Assembly: GCA_019636345.1 (NCBI GenBank)
Contig: JAHBXQ010000004.1
Location: 488,078-552,077 of the forward strand
Reading direction: 5' to 3'
DNA: 64,000 nucleotides
Origin: Pirellulales bacterium
GTDB taxonomy: Bacteria > Planctomycetota > Planctomycetia > Pirellulales > Lacipirellulaceae
Positions 43,634-53,476 of the stretch are shown here, in pieces. Within the stretch, counting starts at the first letter, position 1; each line of letters opens with the position of its first letter. Both the position numbers and the translations under genes were made by a program. The notes beneath the pieces are model-generated. The model was not told the origin of the DNA. It was given only the letters and a program-made list of their open reading frames with translations, and made no database searches.

Positions 43634-44590
43634 TCATTCCTTCCTCAGATCCCACGCCTCCAGCCACTCGAGGCTGACCGGGCGCATGGCGAATTCCTCC
43701 ACCAGGCGGTTATGCATGTCGGAGAGGTGGCCGGCGCCGTAGAAGACGGCCAGCCGTGCCGTGCCGGCGTCGAGTTGCTTGCGCAAGACGGCCAGGGCCC
43801 GCTTGTTGCGCTCGGTGATCAGCGTCGACCCGTCGGGGCCCGAGAGGCCGACCATCAGCGACTCCATCCCCTCGAACTGCTTGGCCATGGCAATCTTCAG
43901 CCGCCGGGCTCGGTCGTCCGACAGCAGCGCCAGCATGAAGTCGAACCCCGGCGAGTCGCCGCTCGACTGGTTCTGGCTTTGCTGCGCCATCGAGGTCCCG
44001 ATCAACCGCAGGTACATCTTGAGGAACCCGTCGTCGCGCTCGGCCATCGACTGCTGGAACTCCTCGGGCGACATGTCGGCGTGGACGAAGTTGCGGGCCG
44101 TGTAGTTGATCTGTTCGAGCTGGTGCTCGAGCTCCAGCATCGACTTCATGCCGTTTTGCATGGCGCCCAGGGGGTGGGCGTTCGACGTGCCGCGGCCCTT
44201 GGGGACGACGGTCCCCTCAGGAGCGACCAGCTCGTACAGCACGGCGTCGTAGGTGCGAAACCGGCGATTGAGGGCGTCGTAGTAGCTCTGATCGCCGATG
44301 TGGACCGCCCCCACCAGATCGACGTACCGCGGGTAATCGCCGGGGGCCCGTTGGGGGTCGAACTCGGTCGCGGGGACGTACCGGACGACGGCCGTGGTCA
44401 TCGCCGTCGGTTCGTCGGATTTGTCGCGGACGAGTTCGACCCAGCGCTGGCCGACGTCCTCGGGGAGTTCTCCCTGGGCGAGGATGGTCGTCGCCTCGCG
44501 GGCTTGGCATCCCCCGGCCCACAGCGGGGCGAGCAGCCAGCACAGGATCGCCAGCGGGGTCGGGGGCCGAAGCGGCAGCGGGATTCTCAT
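43634..44590 (-). CDS. TraB/PrgY-type lipoprotein, putative metalloprotease
   Basis: A 318-residue protein with a lipoprotein signal (LLAPLWAGGCQARE, cysteine near residue 28). VDLVGAVHIGDQSYYDALNR has the GxxH motif, VLYELVAPEG the following acidic motif, and LAVFYGAGHLSDMHNRL the second GxxH motif of the TraB/PrgY/Tiki family. Members are thought to be metal-dependent peptidases or peptide binders. The start at MRIPLPLRP gives the lipoprotein signal; the frame continues 12 codons upstream. Probably membrane-anchored and facing the periplasm. Confidence 0.82.
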   Translation of the reverse strand: MRIPLPLRPPTPLAILCWLLAPLWAGGCQAREATTILAQGELPEDVGQRWVELVRDKSDEPTAMTTAVVRYVPATEFDPQRAPGDYPRYVDLVGAVHIGDQSYYDALNRRFRTYDAVLYELVAPEGTVVPKGRGTSNAHPLGAMQNGMKSMLELEHQLEQINYTARNFVHADMSPEEFQQSMAERDDGFLKMYLRLIGTSMAQQSQNQSSGDSPGFDFMLALLSDDRARRLKIAMAKQFEGMESLMVGLSGPDGSTLITERNKRALAVLRKQLDAGTARLAVFYGAGHLSDMHNRLVEEFAMRPVSLEWLEAWDLRKE

Positions 44591-45013
44591 GGCACGGGTC
44601 GCCGGGGGAAAGCTCGGAAGCGGCAAGGAAGCAAGCTAGCGAAAGTATACGGGGCGGAAAGGCGTGAAGGCGAGGGTGCGGGGCCGTCGATCGCGGTGTT
44701 GGCAGGGCAAGTTCCCGCAGATCCGCCGCGCTCAAAGCGCCCCCGTCGGCAGGGTTGTTGAAGGGGACAGGCGCGTTTGCGGAGCGCAAGTTTCAGGGAG
44801 TTCTTGCCCTTGATCCGCCGGCCAGCCCCCGTTTTCAACGGGCCGCTAGCGTCACGTCCGGCATTTTCGGCACTGTTTACCAATCTTACTCAACCGCTTC
44901 GACCGGCGCGTCCGATACTACCCGCACAGATAGGCCTCGAAGTCTGTCTGCAGGACATGAGCCAACCGTGGTGCGCCGACCGTGCGCCGCCTCCCACAGG
45001 GGATGGGAATCCT
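44591..45013. other. Intergenic region upstream of the BBP7 gene
   Basis: About 420 bp between divergent genes. The frame of the BBP7 gene is open back to 44777, but this part lacks protein-like composition and precedes the signal peptide. Segment 44870-44910 is A/T rich and is the likely promoter area. Confidence 0.35.
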
Positions 45014-46618
45014 ATGACTTTTCGATCTCTTCACAAATGGATCGCGGCGTTGGGCTTGGCGGCGTCGAGCGGGCTCGCCCCGTCGGCTTGGGCGCAGGCG
45101 CAGGACGCCTACTGCGGTCCGGCCTGCGACTTCGAGACGCAGTGGTTCGCCCCTGTGGACTTTGACTTCAACTGCCGGCCGATTGAGAAGGAGTGCGGCT
45201 TCTTCTTCAATTACAACCGGCTGGTGTGGGCGATGACCGGCGAACGGACGACGATCGGCGCCCGCGGGGTGACCGATCTGTCCGAGGTCATCTACTACGG
45301 CGAGACGGTCGACCTGAACGGCGGCGGGACCAACCCGTTTGCCAACGGCGACCCGCCCCCGCCGTACTTGATTCAGAACGGAATCCAGGAAGCGCCCCCC
45401 GACGCGGACCTCGGCTGGGGGACGCGGTACGAAGTGGGGTATCAGTCCGGCGGACGATCCTGGATGGTAGGCGTTCTGGATGGGCCGGTATCGAGCACCT
45501 ACAAGGTGTATGGATTCCAGCATTTGGCATATCCAAACAGTTTTCCTGCGTGGAACGACCTGCCGCTGTTGGCCAATGACTTGCTGGGAACCACCGGGTT
45601 TTCGATCGAGGAGTTCGACTTCACCGGAGGCGGTTTCGGAGTCCAGGCGCCCCATTCAGGGACGGCGGCAATCCCCACGACAGCCAATGGATTCGGTTCT
45701 GTACACGTCAATTTCGAAAACAACGATCAACACCTGTTCGGATTCAGGGACTATGTCAACGATGTGCTTGGGACGTTGGGGGGACCTGGTGTTCGTGTCG
45801 TCGGTATTGCCGTCGAGAACGGAATTATCACGGAACTCGAAGTCCTCGCGGGCGGCGATTTGCTCATCGACGATCTGAACGGCAACGCCATCAATGGGTT
45901 CATCTTTATTGTCGATCCGGTGACTGATGCGATTATTGGACTCTTGACCGACTGGGGCGATCTCGCTCGCTTCAACGTGGCTTTCGACACGATGGCGGTT
46001 CGCAATACGACCCGCACCGACGGCGTTGAAGTAATGCACACTTGGGACATCGACACTTCGCATCTGCCGGTCAAGGAGCAGCGAAACAGCTTCCAATTCG
46101 GGATTGGCGCCCGGTTCTTTAAGATGAAAGACACGTTCTACTGGGATGGTCGCGGCAGTATCCTCGGCCGAACCTATCAGGAGACGATCGCCGACAATCA
46201 GATCGTCGGCCCCCAGATTCGGGCCGCCTGGAACCAGCAACACAAGCGGTGGAGCATGGGCGTCGACGCCCGGTGTCTGCTTGGCTACAACGTCACCGAC
46301 ATCGGCCAGACGGCCGCGTTCGGCGAGAATCTAGCGCCTGGGCAGCCGAATTCGCTCCTCTACACCCAGCCGACGTTTTCCACTGCCGGCAAGCAGCACA
46401 ACGAGTTCTCGCCGCTGGTCGAAGTGCGGGCCGAGGCTCGGTATCAGGTCACCAGCGCCTTGGCGCTCAAGCTCGGTTATACCGGGATCTTCGTCGACAA
46501 CGTGACTCGAGCCTCCGAGGTGGTCGTCTATCGGATTCCCGACATGGGCATCCGCGGCGGCGGGGATCAGGAGGTGTTCATCAACGGCGTCGACTTCGGT
46601 TTCGAGTTGGTCCACTAA
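45014..46618 (+). CDS. BBP7-family outer-membrane beta-barrel protein
   Basis: A 534-residue exported protein. Signal peptide at 1-27 (ending SAWAQA). The central part has alternating aromatic strands. QFGIGARFFKMKDTFYW and SPLVEVRAEARYQVTSALAL are typical of the planctomycete BBP7 family, and LKLGYTGIFVDNVTRAS followed by DVFINGVDFGFEL-like ending (EVFINGVDFGFELVH) closes the barrel with a terminal aromatic motif. Such proteins are presumed outer-membrane barrels; cargo is unknown. Base composition at 45480-46060 is less GC rich than the ends, so this segment may diverge quickly. A terminator follows. Confidence 0.83.
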   Translation: MTFRSLHKWIAALGLAASSGLAPSAWAQAQDAYCGPACDFETQWFAPVDFDFNCRPIEKECGFFFNYNRLVWAMTGERTTIGARGVTDLSEVIYYGETVDLNGGGTNPFANGDPPPPYLIQNGIQEAPPDADLGWGTRYEVGYQSGGRSWMVGVLDGPVSSTYKVYGFQHLAYPNSFPAWNDLPLLANDLLGTTGFSIEEFDFTGGGFGVQAPHSGTAAIPTTANGFGSVHVNFENNDQHLFGFRDYVNDVLGTLGGPGVRVVGIAVENGIITELEVLAGGDLLIDDLNGNAINGFIFIVDPVTDAIIGLLTDWGDLARFNVAFDTMAVRNTTRTDGVEVMHTWDIDTSHLPVKEQRNSFQFGIGARFFKMKDTFYWDGRGSILGRTYQETIADNQIVGPQIRAAWNQQHKRWSMGVDARCLLGYNVTDIGQTAAFGENLAPGQPNSLLYTQPTFSTAGKQHNEFSPLVEVRAEARYQVTSALALKLGYTGIFVDNVTRASEVVVYRIPDMGIRGGGDQEVFINGVDFGFELVH

Positions 46619-46657
46619 CCGCGAGCCAAGCAGACCAACGCTTGCAGACATTCCGCG

Positions 46658-46688
46658 AAAGCCCCGACCGCAAGGCCGGGGCTTTTTT
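46658..46688 (+). terminator. Rho-independent terminator of the BBP7 gene
   Basis: GCCCCGACC (46661-46669) pairs with GGCCGGGGC (46674-46682), one mismatch, around loop GCAA, followed by six T. Confidence 0.85.
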
Positions 46689-46706
46689 CATGCGCCCTCG
46701 GCGACG

Positions 46707-48119
46707 TCACTCCGCTGTCGCTGCGTCGCTCCCCTGAATGAACGTCGCCCCGCGATAGAACTGCGACCAGACGACGAACGCCGCGGCCGAGGCGAGCATC
46801 GCCGCGGTGAAGGTCCAGTAGTAGTTGGCCCCGGTCAGGAATCGATAGCCCGCCTCTTCGAGCGCCTTGATCTGCCCCGCGACCTCGCTGGTGAGGAGAT
46901 TGCCCAGCGCGATCGCCAGCAGGAACAACCCCATGATGAAGCTCTTGAGCGTCTTAGGCGCCTGCGTGTAGGAAAACTCCAGGGCGGTGATCGACACCAG
47001 CACCTCGCCCGCGGTGATGATCAGATACGCCAGCACTTGCCACCCAATGTGCGGCGAATCGCCCGCATCGATCCGCGCCTGCACGTATCCGCACACGGCG
47101 AACGACCCGGCCGTGACGAACAGCCCCACGCCGATCTTTTTGAGCGGCGTCACCTCGGCGAAGCGTCCCCACAGCGGGTAGATCGCCCCCGCGAAAATCG
47201 GGATCATCATCAGCACGAACACCGAATTGATCGCCTGGATCTCGGCCGGGTTGAACTCGAACGCGCCGTAGCCGGGAAGCGAGACGACGCGGTCCATGTT
47301 CTTGGCCTGTTCGATCCAGGTCGATTGGGTCTGCTCGAACAGCGCGAAGAACATGACGACGAACGCGTACAGCGGCAGCAGATTGGCCACGGCGCGGCGG
47401 CCGGCGGGGCTGGCGATCTCGGCGAAGATGCGATTGCCGGTGGGAGGAATGTGGACGAACTTGTTGCGGCCCAGCCAGAACACGAACGTGGCGCCCCCCA
47501 TCAACACCCCCGGCACGCCGAACGCGACGCCGGGGCCGAAGTTCGCCAGCAGGCGCGGCGTGAGGACCATCGATGCGGCGGCGCCGACGTTGATCGCAAA
47601 GTAAAACCACTGATACACCCGCGGCAGCAGGTGCTGGTTCAGTTTGCCGAACTGGTCCCCCACGTGGGCCGAGACGCACGGCTTGATTCCTCCCGCGCCG
47701 ATCGCCAAGCAAACCAAGGCCGCCACCAAGAGCGACCGCGGCGCGATCCCCGTGACTCCCGGCACGTCCACCAGCGCCAAGAGCGCGTGCCCCAGGCAGT
47801 ACATCAGCGACAACCGCAGGATCGTCTTGTACTTGCCCCACAGCCAGTCGGCGAGAAGGGCGCCCGCGATCGGGAGGAAGTAGACGCCGAACCCGAACCG
47901 ATGCTGCCACTGCGTGGCCGTGGCCTTGTCGAGCAAGTCCGGCTGGCCCGCGGCGCTGACCAAGTGCTCGGTCATGAAGACGTACAGAATCGCCCGCATG
48001 CCGTAGTAGCTGAACCGCTCGGCCGCTTCGTTGCCGACGATGTAGGGGATCCCCCGCGGCATTTCGGCGGTCGGCGGCGGCGAAGTGAGATACTGGTCGC
48101 GTGGCGAAGCGGCGGGCAT
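46707..48119 (-). CDS. POT-family proton-dependent oligopeptide transporter
   Basis: A 470-residue major-facilitator protein with 12 or more membrane helices. NEAAERFSYYGMRAILYVF contains the ExxERFxYYG signature that couples protons to peptide uptake. GGIKPCVSAHVGDQF and RVYQWFYFAINVGAAAS are the second family motif. FALFEQTQSTWIEQA is the conserved helix 7 segment. It imports di- and tripeptides across the inner membrane. It converges on the BBP7 gene and diverges from acnA. Confidence 0.93.
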   Translation of the reverse strand: MPAASPRDQYLTSPPPTAEMPRGIPYIVGNEAAERFSYYGMRAILYVFMTEHLVSAAGQPDLLDKATATQWQHRFGFGVYFLPIAGALLADWLWGKYKTILRLSLMYCLGHALLALVDVPGVTGIAPRSLLVAALVCLAIGAGGIKPCVSAHVGDQFGKLNQHLLPRVYQWFYFAINVGAAASMVLTPRLLANFGPGVAFGVPGVLMGGATFVFWLGRNKFVHIPPTGNRIFAEIASPAGRRAVANLLPLYAFVVMFFALFEQTQSTWIEQAKNMDRVVSLPGYGAFEFNPAEIQAINSVFVLMMIPIFAGAIYPLWGRFAEVTPLKKIGVGLFVTAGSFAVCGYVQARIDAGDSPHIGWQVLAYLIITAGEVLVSITALEFSYTQAPKTLKSFIMGLFLLAIALGNLLTSEVAGQIKALEEAGYRFLTGANYYWTFTAAMLASAAAFVVWSQFYRGATFIQGSDAATAE

Positions 48120-48501
48120 GGCAAGCGATCGAGCGTGAAGTCGGCACGGCGGGTCAACCGATCAAGCCGCGAGCTCCCAGCTCGCCGGCCGTGGTCGGGC
48201 CATTCTCCCCGCGACCGGGACGCGCGACCAGACGGGAAAACGAGGGGAGTTTGCCACCTGCGAGTCGCGGCATCGCGGTGACGCCGAACGGACAGAAGTT
48301 CGCGGCGACAAGGAAGTCCGCGCGTCGGGCTCGGCGGGGCCTCGTTCTCCTGAGCGATTCGGGCGCCTGCCGTTTTCGGCGGCGATTCGTTATCATGACG
48401 CCGGCTTTGCGGCGCGCCGGCGAGCTGGGAACTCGCGGCTTGCCGGGACGTGCCGCCGCCGCTGTTGCGACCCCCTCCACCTACCCCCGACTGATCCTGC
48501 C
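48120..48501. other. Divergent intergenic region upstream of POT and acnA
   Basis: About 380 bp. No gene or clear promoter is seen, and no good ribosome binding site precedes acnA. Confidence 0.3.
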
Positions 48502-51243
48502 ATGGCCAAGACCGATCCGTTTGCCGCCCGCGACACGTTTGACACTGGTTCGGGCCGAGCCGCGATGTATCGGCTGGCGGCGCTCGAGAAAGCGGGACTC
48601 ACCCAGGTCGACGCCCTGCCGTTCTCGATCCGCGTGCTGTTGGAAGCATGCCTGCGAACCTGCGACGGCTTCGTCGTCGAGGAGAAGGACGTCAAGAACC
48701 TGGCGAACTGGATAGCGAGCCGGGGCGTCCTCGCCCCCGGCGACGCCGGCGTCGAGATCCCCTTCAACCCCGCGCGGGTCGTCCTGCAGGACTTCACCGG
48801 CGTGCCGTGCGTGGTCGACCTCGCCGCGATGCGGACCGCCATGCAGCGGCTGGGGGGCGATCCGAAAAAAATCAACCCGCTCGTGCCGGTCGATTTGGTG
48901 ATCGACCACTCGGTGCAGGTCGACTACTTCGGCGCGGCGAACTCGCTCGATCTGAACATCGATCTCGAGTTCCAGCGCAACCGCGAGCGGTACGAGTTCC
49001 TCCGGTGGGGACAGGACGCCTTCGCCAACTTCCGCGTCGTGCCGCCGGGGACGGGGATCGTCCACCAAGTGAACCTCGAGTATCTGGCCAAGTGCGTCTT
49101 CCTGCGCGACGACCCAAGCGCCGCCGACGGGCTGCAGGTCGCCGTGCCCGACTCGCTGGTGGGGACCGACAGCCACACGACCATGATCGACGGCCTGGGG
49201 GTCGTCGGCTGGGGGGTCGGCGGCATCGAGGCCGAAGGGGTCATGCTCGGCCAACCGATCTACATGCTCATGCCCGAGGTGGTCGGGATGAAGCTCACCG
49301 GCAAGCTTCCCCCCGGCGCCACCGCGACCGACTTGGTGCTGACCGTCACCGAAATCCTCCGCAAGCAAAAAGTCGTCGGCAAGTTCGTCGAGTTTTTCGG
49401 CCCCGGCGTGTCGAGCATGTCGCTGGCCGACCGGGCGACGATCGCCAATATGGCTCCCGAGTACGGCGCCACGATGGGTTTCTTCCCCGTCGACGACGAG
49501 ACGCTGCGTTACCTCCGCCGCACCGGCCGGACCGAGGCCGAGGTGCAGCTCGTCGAACGGTACTGCAAGGAGCAGAATCTGTTCCGCACCGACGCGACCC
49601 CCGCGCCGACGTTCAGTTCGGTCGTCGAGCTTGACCTGGGGACGGTCGAACCGTCGCTGGCCGGGCCGAAGCGCCCGCAGGACCGCGTGCCGTTGTCGCA
49701 GATGAAGCAATCGTTCCGCGAGTCGCTCTCCGCCCCGATCGCCGACCGCGGGTTCGGTCTCGACGCGACCGCGCTCGCCCGCACCGGCGAGGTGAAGAGC
49801 AACGGCCATTCGACGACGATCACCCACGGCGCCGTCGCGATCGCGGCGATCACCAGTTGCACGAACACGAGCAACCCGTCGGTGATGATCGCCGCGGGGC
49901 TGGTGGCCCAGAAGGCGGCCGCCCGCGGGCTCAAGCCCCCGGCGCACGTCAAGACGAGTCTCGCCCCCGGCAGCCGCGTGGTGACCGACTACCTCGAAAA
50001 GGCCGGGCTCGACAAGGCGCTCGACGCGATCGGGTTCCAAACCGTCGGCTACGGCTGCACGACCTGCATCGGCAACAGCGGCCCGCTCCCTGAGCCGGTC
50101 CGCGAAGCGATCCAAACGGGCGACCTCGTGGCCAGCGGCGTGCTGTCCGGCAATCGCAACTTCGAGGGGCGGATCAACCCCCATGTCAAGGCGAACTATC
50201 TGGCGAGCCCCCCGCTGGTGGTCGCCTACGCCCTGGCCGGCACGACCGACGTCGACCTGCTCACCGAGCCCCTCGGCACGGGCGGCGACGGGCGGCCGGT
50301 GTACCTCAAGGACGTTTGGCCCACGCGCGAGGAAGTGGCCCAAGCGGTCGACGCGTGCGTGCTCCCCGAGATGTTCCGGAACCAGTACGACGACATCTGG
50401 CGCAAGAATCCCAAGTGGAACGCCATCGAAATCACCGGCGGCGAGCTGTACGAGTGGGACCCAACGAGCACCTACATCCAGGAGCCGCCGTTCCTCGTGG
50501 GCCTCACCCCCGAGCCGGGCGAGATCAAGCCGATCGCCGCAGCCCGCTGCTTGGCCGCCTTGGGCGACTCGGTGACGACCGACCACATTTCGCCCGCAGG
50601 ATCGATCGCCAAGGCGAGCCCTGCCGGGTTGTTCCTGATCGCCGCGGGGGTCGACCCGGTCGACTTCAACAGCTACGGCGCCCGCCGCGGCAACGATCGC
50701 GTCATGACGCGCGGCACGTTCGCCAATATCCGCATCCGCAACCACTTGGCCGGCGGGGTCGAAGGGGGCGTCACGCGCCACCTGCCCAGCGGCGAGGCGC
50801 TGGCGATCTACGACGCGGCGATGAAGTACAAAAGCGAGGGGGTCCCGCTGGTCGTTCTGGCCGGCGCCGAGTACGGCACGGGCAGCAGCCGCGACTGGGC
50901 CGCGAAGGGGACGTTCTTGTTAGGCGTCCGGGCGGTGATCGCCAGCAGCTTCGAGCGGATCCACCGCAGCAACCTAGTGGGCATGGGCGTGCTGCCCCTG
51001 CAGTTCGAGGAGGGCGACACTTGGCAAAGCCTGGGCCTCACTGGCGAGGAGATCTTCGACTTCCCCGATCTGGGCGAAGCCCTTCATCCCGGCCAATCCA
51101 TGACCGTCGTCGCCCGCCCCGCGTCGGGGGGGCAGGAACGCAGATTCACGACCCGAGTGCGAATCGATACGCCGGTGGAGTTGGAGTACTACCGCCACGG
51201 CGGCATCTTGCCGCTGGTGGTGCGGAAGTTGTTGCGGGAGTGA
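48502..51243 (+). CDS. acnA: Aconitate hydratase
   Basis: A 913-residue AcnA/IRP-type aconitase, isomerising citrate to isocitrate in the TCA cycle. The substrate region shows [20 protein letters not shown]. The three iron-sulfur cysteines are in [13 protein letters not shown] and [15 protein letters not shown]. The C-terminal swivel domain has [20 protein letters not shown] and [16 protein letters not shown]. The length equals that of AcnA. It is a single gene with no close partner. Confidence 0.97.
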   Translation: MAKTDPFAARDTFDTGSGRAAMYRLAALEKAGLTQVDALPFSIRVLLEACLRTCDGFVVEEKDVKNLANWIASRGVLAPGDAGVEIPFNPARVVLQDFTGVPCVVDLAAMRTAMQRLGGDPKKINPLVPVDLVIDHSVQVDYFGAANSLDLNIDLEFQRNRERYEFLRWGQDAFANFRVVPPGTGIVHQVNLEYLAKCVFLRDDPSAADGLQVAVPDSLVGTDSHTTMIDGLGVVGWGVGGIEAEGVMLGQPIYMLMPEVVGMKLTGKLPPGATATDLVLTVTEILRKQKVVGKFVEFFGPGVSSMSLADRATIANMAPEYGATMGFFPVDDETLRYLRRTGRTEAEVQLVERYCKEQNLFRTDATPAPTFSSVVELDLGTVEPSLAGPKRPQDRVPLSQMKQSFRESLSAPIADRGFGLDATALARTGEVKSNGHSTTITHGAVAIAAITSCTNTSNPSVMIAAGLVAQKAAARGLKPPAHVKTSLAPGSRVVTDYLEKAGLDKALDAIGFQTVGYGCTTCIGNSGPLPEPVREAIQTGDLVASGVLSGNRNFEGRINPHVKANYLASPPLVVAYALAGTTDVDLLTEPLGTGGDGRPVYLKDVWPTREEVAQAVDACVLPEMFRNQYDDIWRKNPKWNAIEITGGELYEWDPTSTYIQEPPFLVGLTPEPGEIKPIAAARCLAALGDSVTTDHISPAGSIAKASPAGLFLIAAGVDPVDFNSYGARRGNDRVMTRGTFANIRIRNHLAGGVEGGVTRHLPSGEALAIYDAAMKYKSEGVPLVVLAGAEYGTGSSRDWAAKGTFLLGVRAVIASSFERIHRSNLVGMGVLPLQFEEGDTWQSLGLTGEEIFDFPDLGEALHPGQSMTVVARPASGGQERRFTTRVRIDTPVELEYYRHGGILPLVVRKLLRE

Positions 51244-51340
51244 TGGGCTGAGTTGGATCACGCCTGCGGATTGGCGTGAGCATGGCGCCCGGTGCGGCCT
51301 CCTCCGTTGCCAGCGGCCTCGCAAACAGGATTGATTCCTC

Positions 51341-53344
51341 ATGCGGCGCTATCTCAAACGGATTCTGATCGGCGCCACGCTGCTCCTATCTCTTGCCGTA
51401 TGGCTCGCTTGGCCGTGGCTTTCGCGATTTCCCGCGAGATGCGGCCCGCTCGCCGACTACCGCGTCTACGAGCTTCCGTGGGATGCCCCCGAGTGGATCG
51501 ACTCGAGCGGCGTGTGGCGGGTCCCCGAATCACGTCGCGAGTTGCTCCTTGCGCCCGAGCACTTGGTACGCTATCCGCAGCCGCCGCGTCCCAAACGCCG
51601 CAGCTACCAGCGACGCGCCGACACGGAGCCAATGTGGACTGTTGAGTTCACCCCTGACGACGACCTCAGCAAGTTTGTCGTCGAATACGACGGATGGCAC
51701 GTGCGACCTAAGTCGCACAACGAACTCGACCACGCGAATCAAATGGGCACGGCATTCCGAGCCTCGACGTACTTCGCCCGCTACTTCGGCCGACTCAAAC
51801 CGTACGCCGGCGACGTCCCGACATGGTTGTGCGGCGGCAGCGGCGGGTTGGAGGCAGGCGTGCAGCCGGTGCGAAACAGCTTCGAGCTCCGCGTGGGCGC
51901 CAAGTGGAGCTATCGGCAAATGCCGGCCCCGAAGGAACCGCTTGTGTTCATCGTTCCTGCCTTCTCGCCGGAAGACGCGCGGCGGGCGGCCTTTCTCAAC
52001 GAACCTCCCGTCTCCTTTCAAAACGCACCCTTCTATGCGGCGATCTGTGCTGGTCTCTCGCAAAGTGCGCCGCCGAAATTCGTCGTCGATCGAGTCACGA
52101 TCGATCGAAAGACAGCCACGATCGTCTTGAGTCGCCCCAAGACGTTTTCCGCGACGAGGGACATCGTCCCCAACTGGTTCTTCGTCCCGCTTGGGTTGCT
52201 GCCCGCCGGCGAGTATTCCGTCGAGGTGCGTGCAGAAGGCCAGGACATGCCCCTCGCCGTGGTGAACGATCGGCTGCGCTTCGCAACGCCCGAGGAAGAG
52301 GCCAAACGGAACGAACAACAGCAACGAGAAACAGACTTGCTCGCTCGCCGCTTCGCTGCGGTGAAGTACGACGGGCAGGACTACGGCGCCGCTCTCTACG
52401 TGCGTCGCCAGCGATTGTTGGAACGACTTTCGACGACAAGCGAAAGCGCCTCTGACAGCACGATCACGACAAAAGCTACTGAAGAATCAGTACTCCTCGC
52501 CGATTTGGCCGCCCTCGGCCGAGCCGTCGATTGGAGTCGCGATATTTACGCCTCGCAGCGCATGCCGCGTCAGACGTTGGCCCCGGCGGAGCCCGTCCGA
52601 TCGGCTCGCGAATTCCTGAATCCGGCAGAACCAGAGCGTGGCGAGTGGAGTATTGGCACGACGAGCCTCGCTGACGTCTGGCTATGCGACGGGACCGACG
52701 CCCCCTGGTATGCCGCAGCCCATTGTCGACAAATTCCCGCGTTCGACGATGCCCTGACCGCCGAGTCGCCGACAGAGATTCAACGCCTGATTCGTGAGAC
52801 GTGGGGCTGCCTCGTTGAACGTTTCGCCGATCCGAAAAGTCCGACTGTGCATTCCGTATGTGCGGCAGGAACCCCCGAAGACGCGATCCGCATGGCGCAC
52901 CGGTCGCTCCATGAGGGAATCAAACGCCCGATTACGCTTCCGGCGGACCAGCCGTGCTGGTTGGCGCTCTTCACCCGGCGAAGCTTCCTGCCGCTGGCAA
53001 TATGGCAGCGAGAAGCTTTCGATCGTTACAGTAAGACCCGTTCGCGACAGTTCTTGATTGAGGTGTCCGCCTATATTCGCGCGGCCGACGAGCCGCCAGG
53101 CGCTTCCGCACCGGTCACGTTCGCCTTGATTCCGCTCGGCAAGCCAGGCCAAGCCATCGTTCACGTGTCGGCCTTCCCCCGCTGTCGTAGCGTCTGCGGC
53201 CGTGCTGACGCGTTAGACTCCACGGAGGTCGTCGAAGCCGTCCCCTCCGAACAGCTTTTACAGGAAATCAGCAGTCGCCTGCCCAACGGCGGGGGCTTCC
53301 GCGTCGCAGTCCCTGTTAAATCGGAAGGCGGCACGACGCAGTGA
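51341..53344 (+). CDS. Membrane-anchored protein of unknown function
   Basis: A 667-residue protein I do not recognise. One membrane helix at about 8-28 (ILIGATLLLSLAVWLAWPW) anchors it, with the bulk probably periplasmic. The region 100-270 is beta-rich. A charged helical stretch at 315-400 (EEEAKRNEQQQRETDLLARR) follows, then a segment with WGCLVERFADPKSPTVHSV and several cysteines. No catalytic motif is obvious. It lies 97 bp after acnA, with a less GC-rich codon use, so independent origin is possible. Confidence 0.65.
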   Translation: MRRYLKRILIGATLLLSLAVWLAWPWLSRFPARCGPLADYRVYELPWDAPEWIDSSGVWRVPESRRELLLAPEHLVRYPQPPRPKRRSYQRRADTEPMWTVEFTPDDDLSKFVVEYDGWHVRPKSHNELDHANQMGTAFRASTYFARYFGRLKPYAGDVPTWLCGGSGGLEAGVQPVRNSFELRVGAKWSYRQMPAPKEPLVFIVPAFSPEDARRAAFLNEPPVSFQNAPFYAAICAGLSQSAPPKFVVDRVTIDRKTATIVLSRPKTFSATRDIVPNWFFVPLGLLPAGEYSVEVRAEGQDMPLAVVNDRLRFATPEEEAKRNEQQQRETDLLARRFAAVKYDGQDYGAALYVRRQRLLERLSTTSESASDSTITTKATEESVLLADLAALGRAVDWSRDIYASQRMPRQTLAPAEPVRSAREFLNPAEPERGEWSIGTTSLADVWLCDGTDAPWYAAAHCRQIPAFDDALTAESPTEIQRLIRETWGCLVERFADPKSPTVHSVCAAGTPEDAIRMAHRSLHEGIKRPITLPADQPCWLALFTRRSFLPLAIWQREAFDRYSKTRSRQFLIEVSAYIRAADEPPGASAPVTFALIPLGKPGQAIVHVSAFPRCRSVCGRADALDSTEVVEAVPSEQLLQEISSRLPNGGGFRVAVPVKSEGGTTQ

Positions 53345-53476
53345 CGCCATGTCCCGCTGCAATCGCCCCGAGCGCTCAATTGCGACTTCCCACGTCGCTT
53401 ACGGCCTTGCCAAGCAGGAGCGAACTTCAAACAGCGCCGTGACGCGCAAGAATCGCGTCGATTCCGTGCTCGCGGC

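Noticed and set aside
48481..50781. Long minus-strand open frame opposite acnA
   Set aside because: Antisense shadow of a fully conserved aconitase; low-complexity charged composition and no motif.
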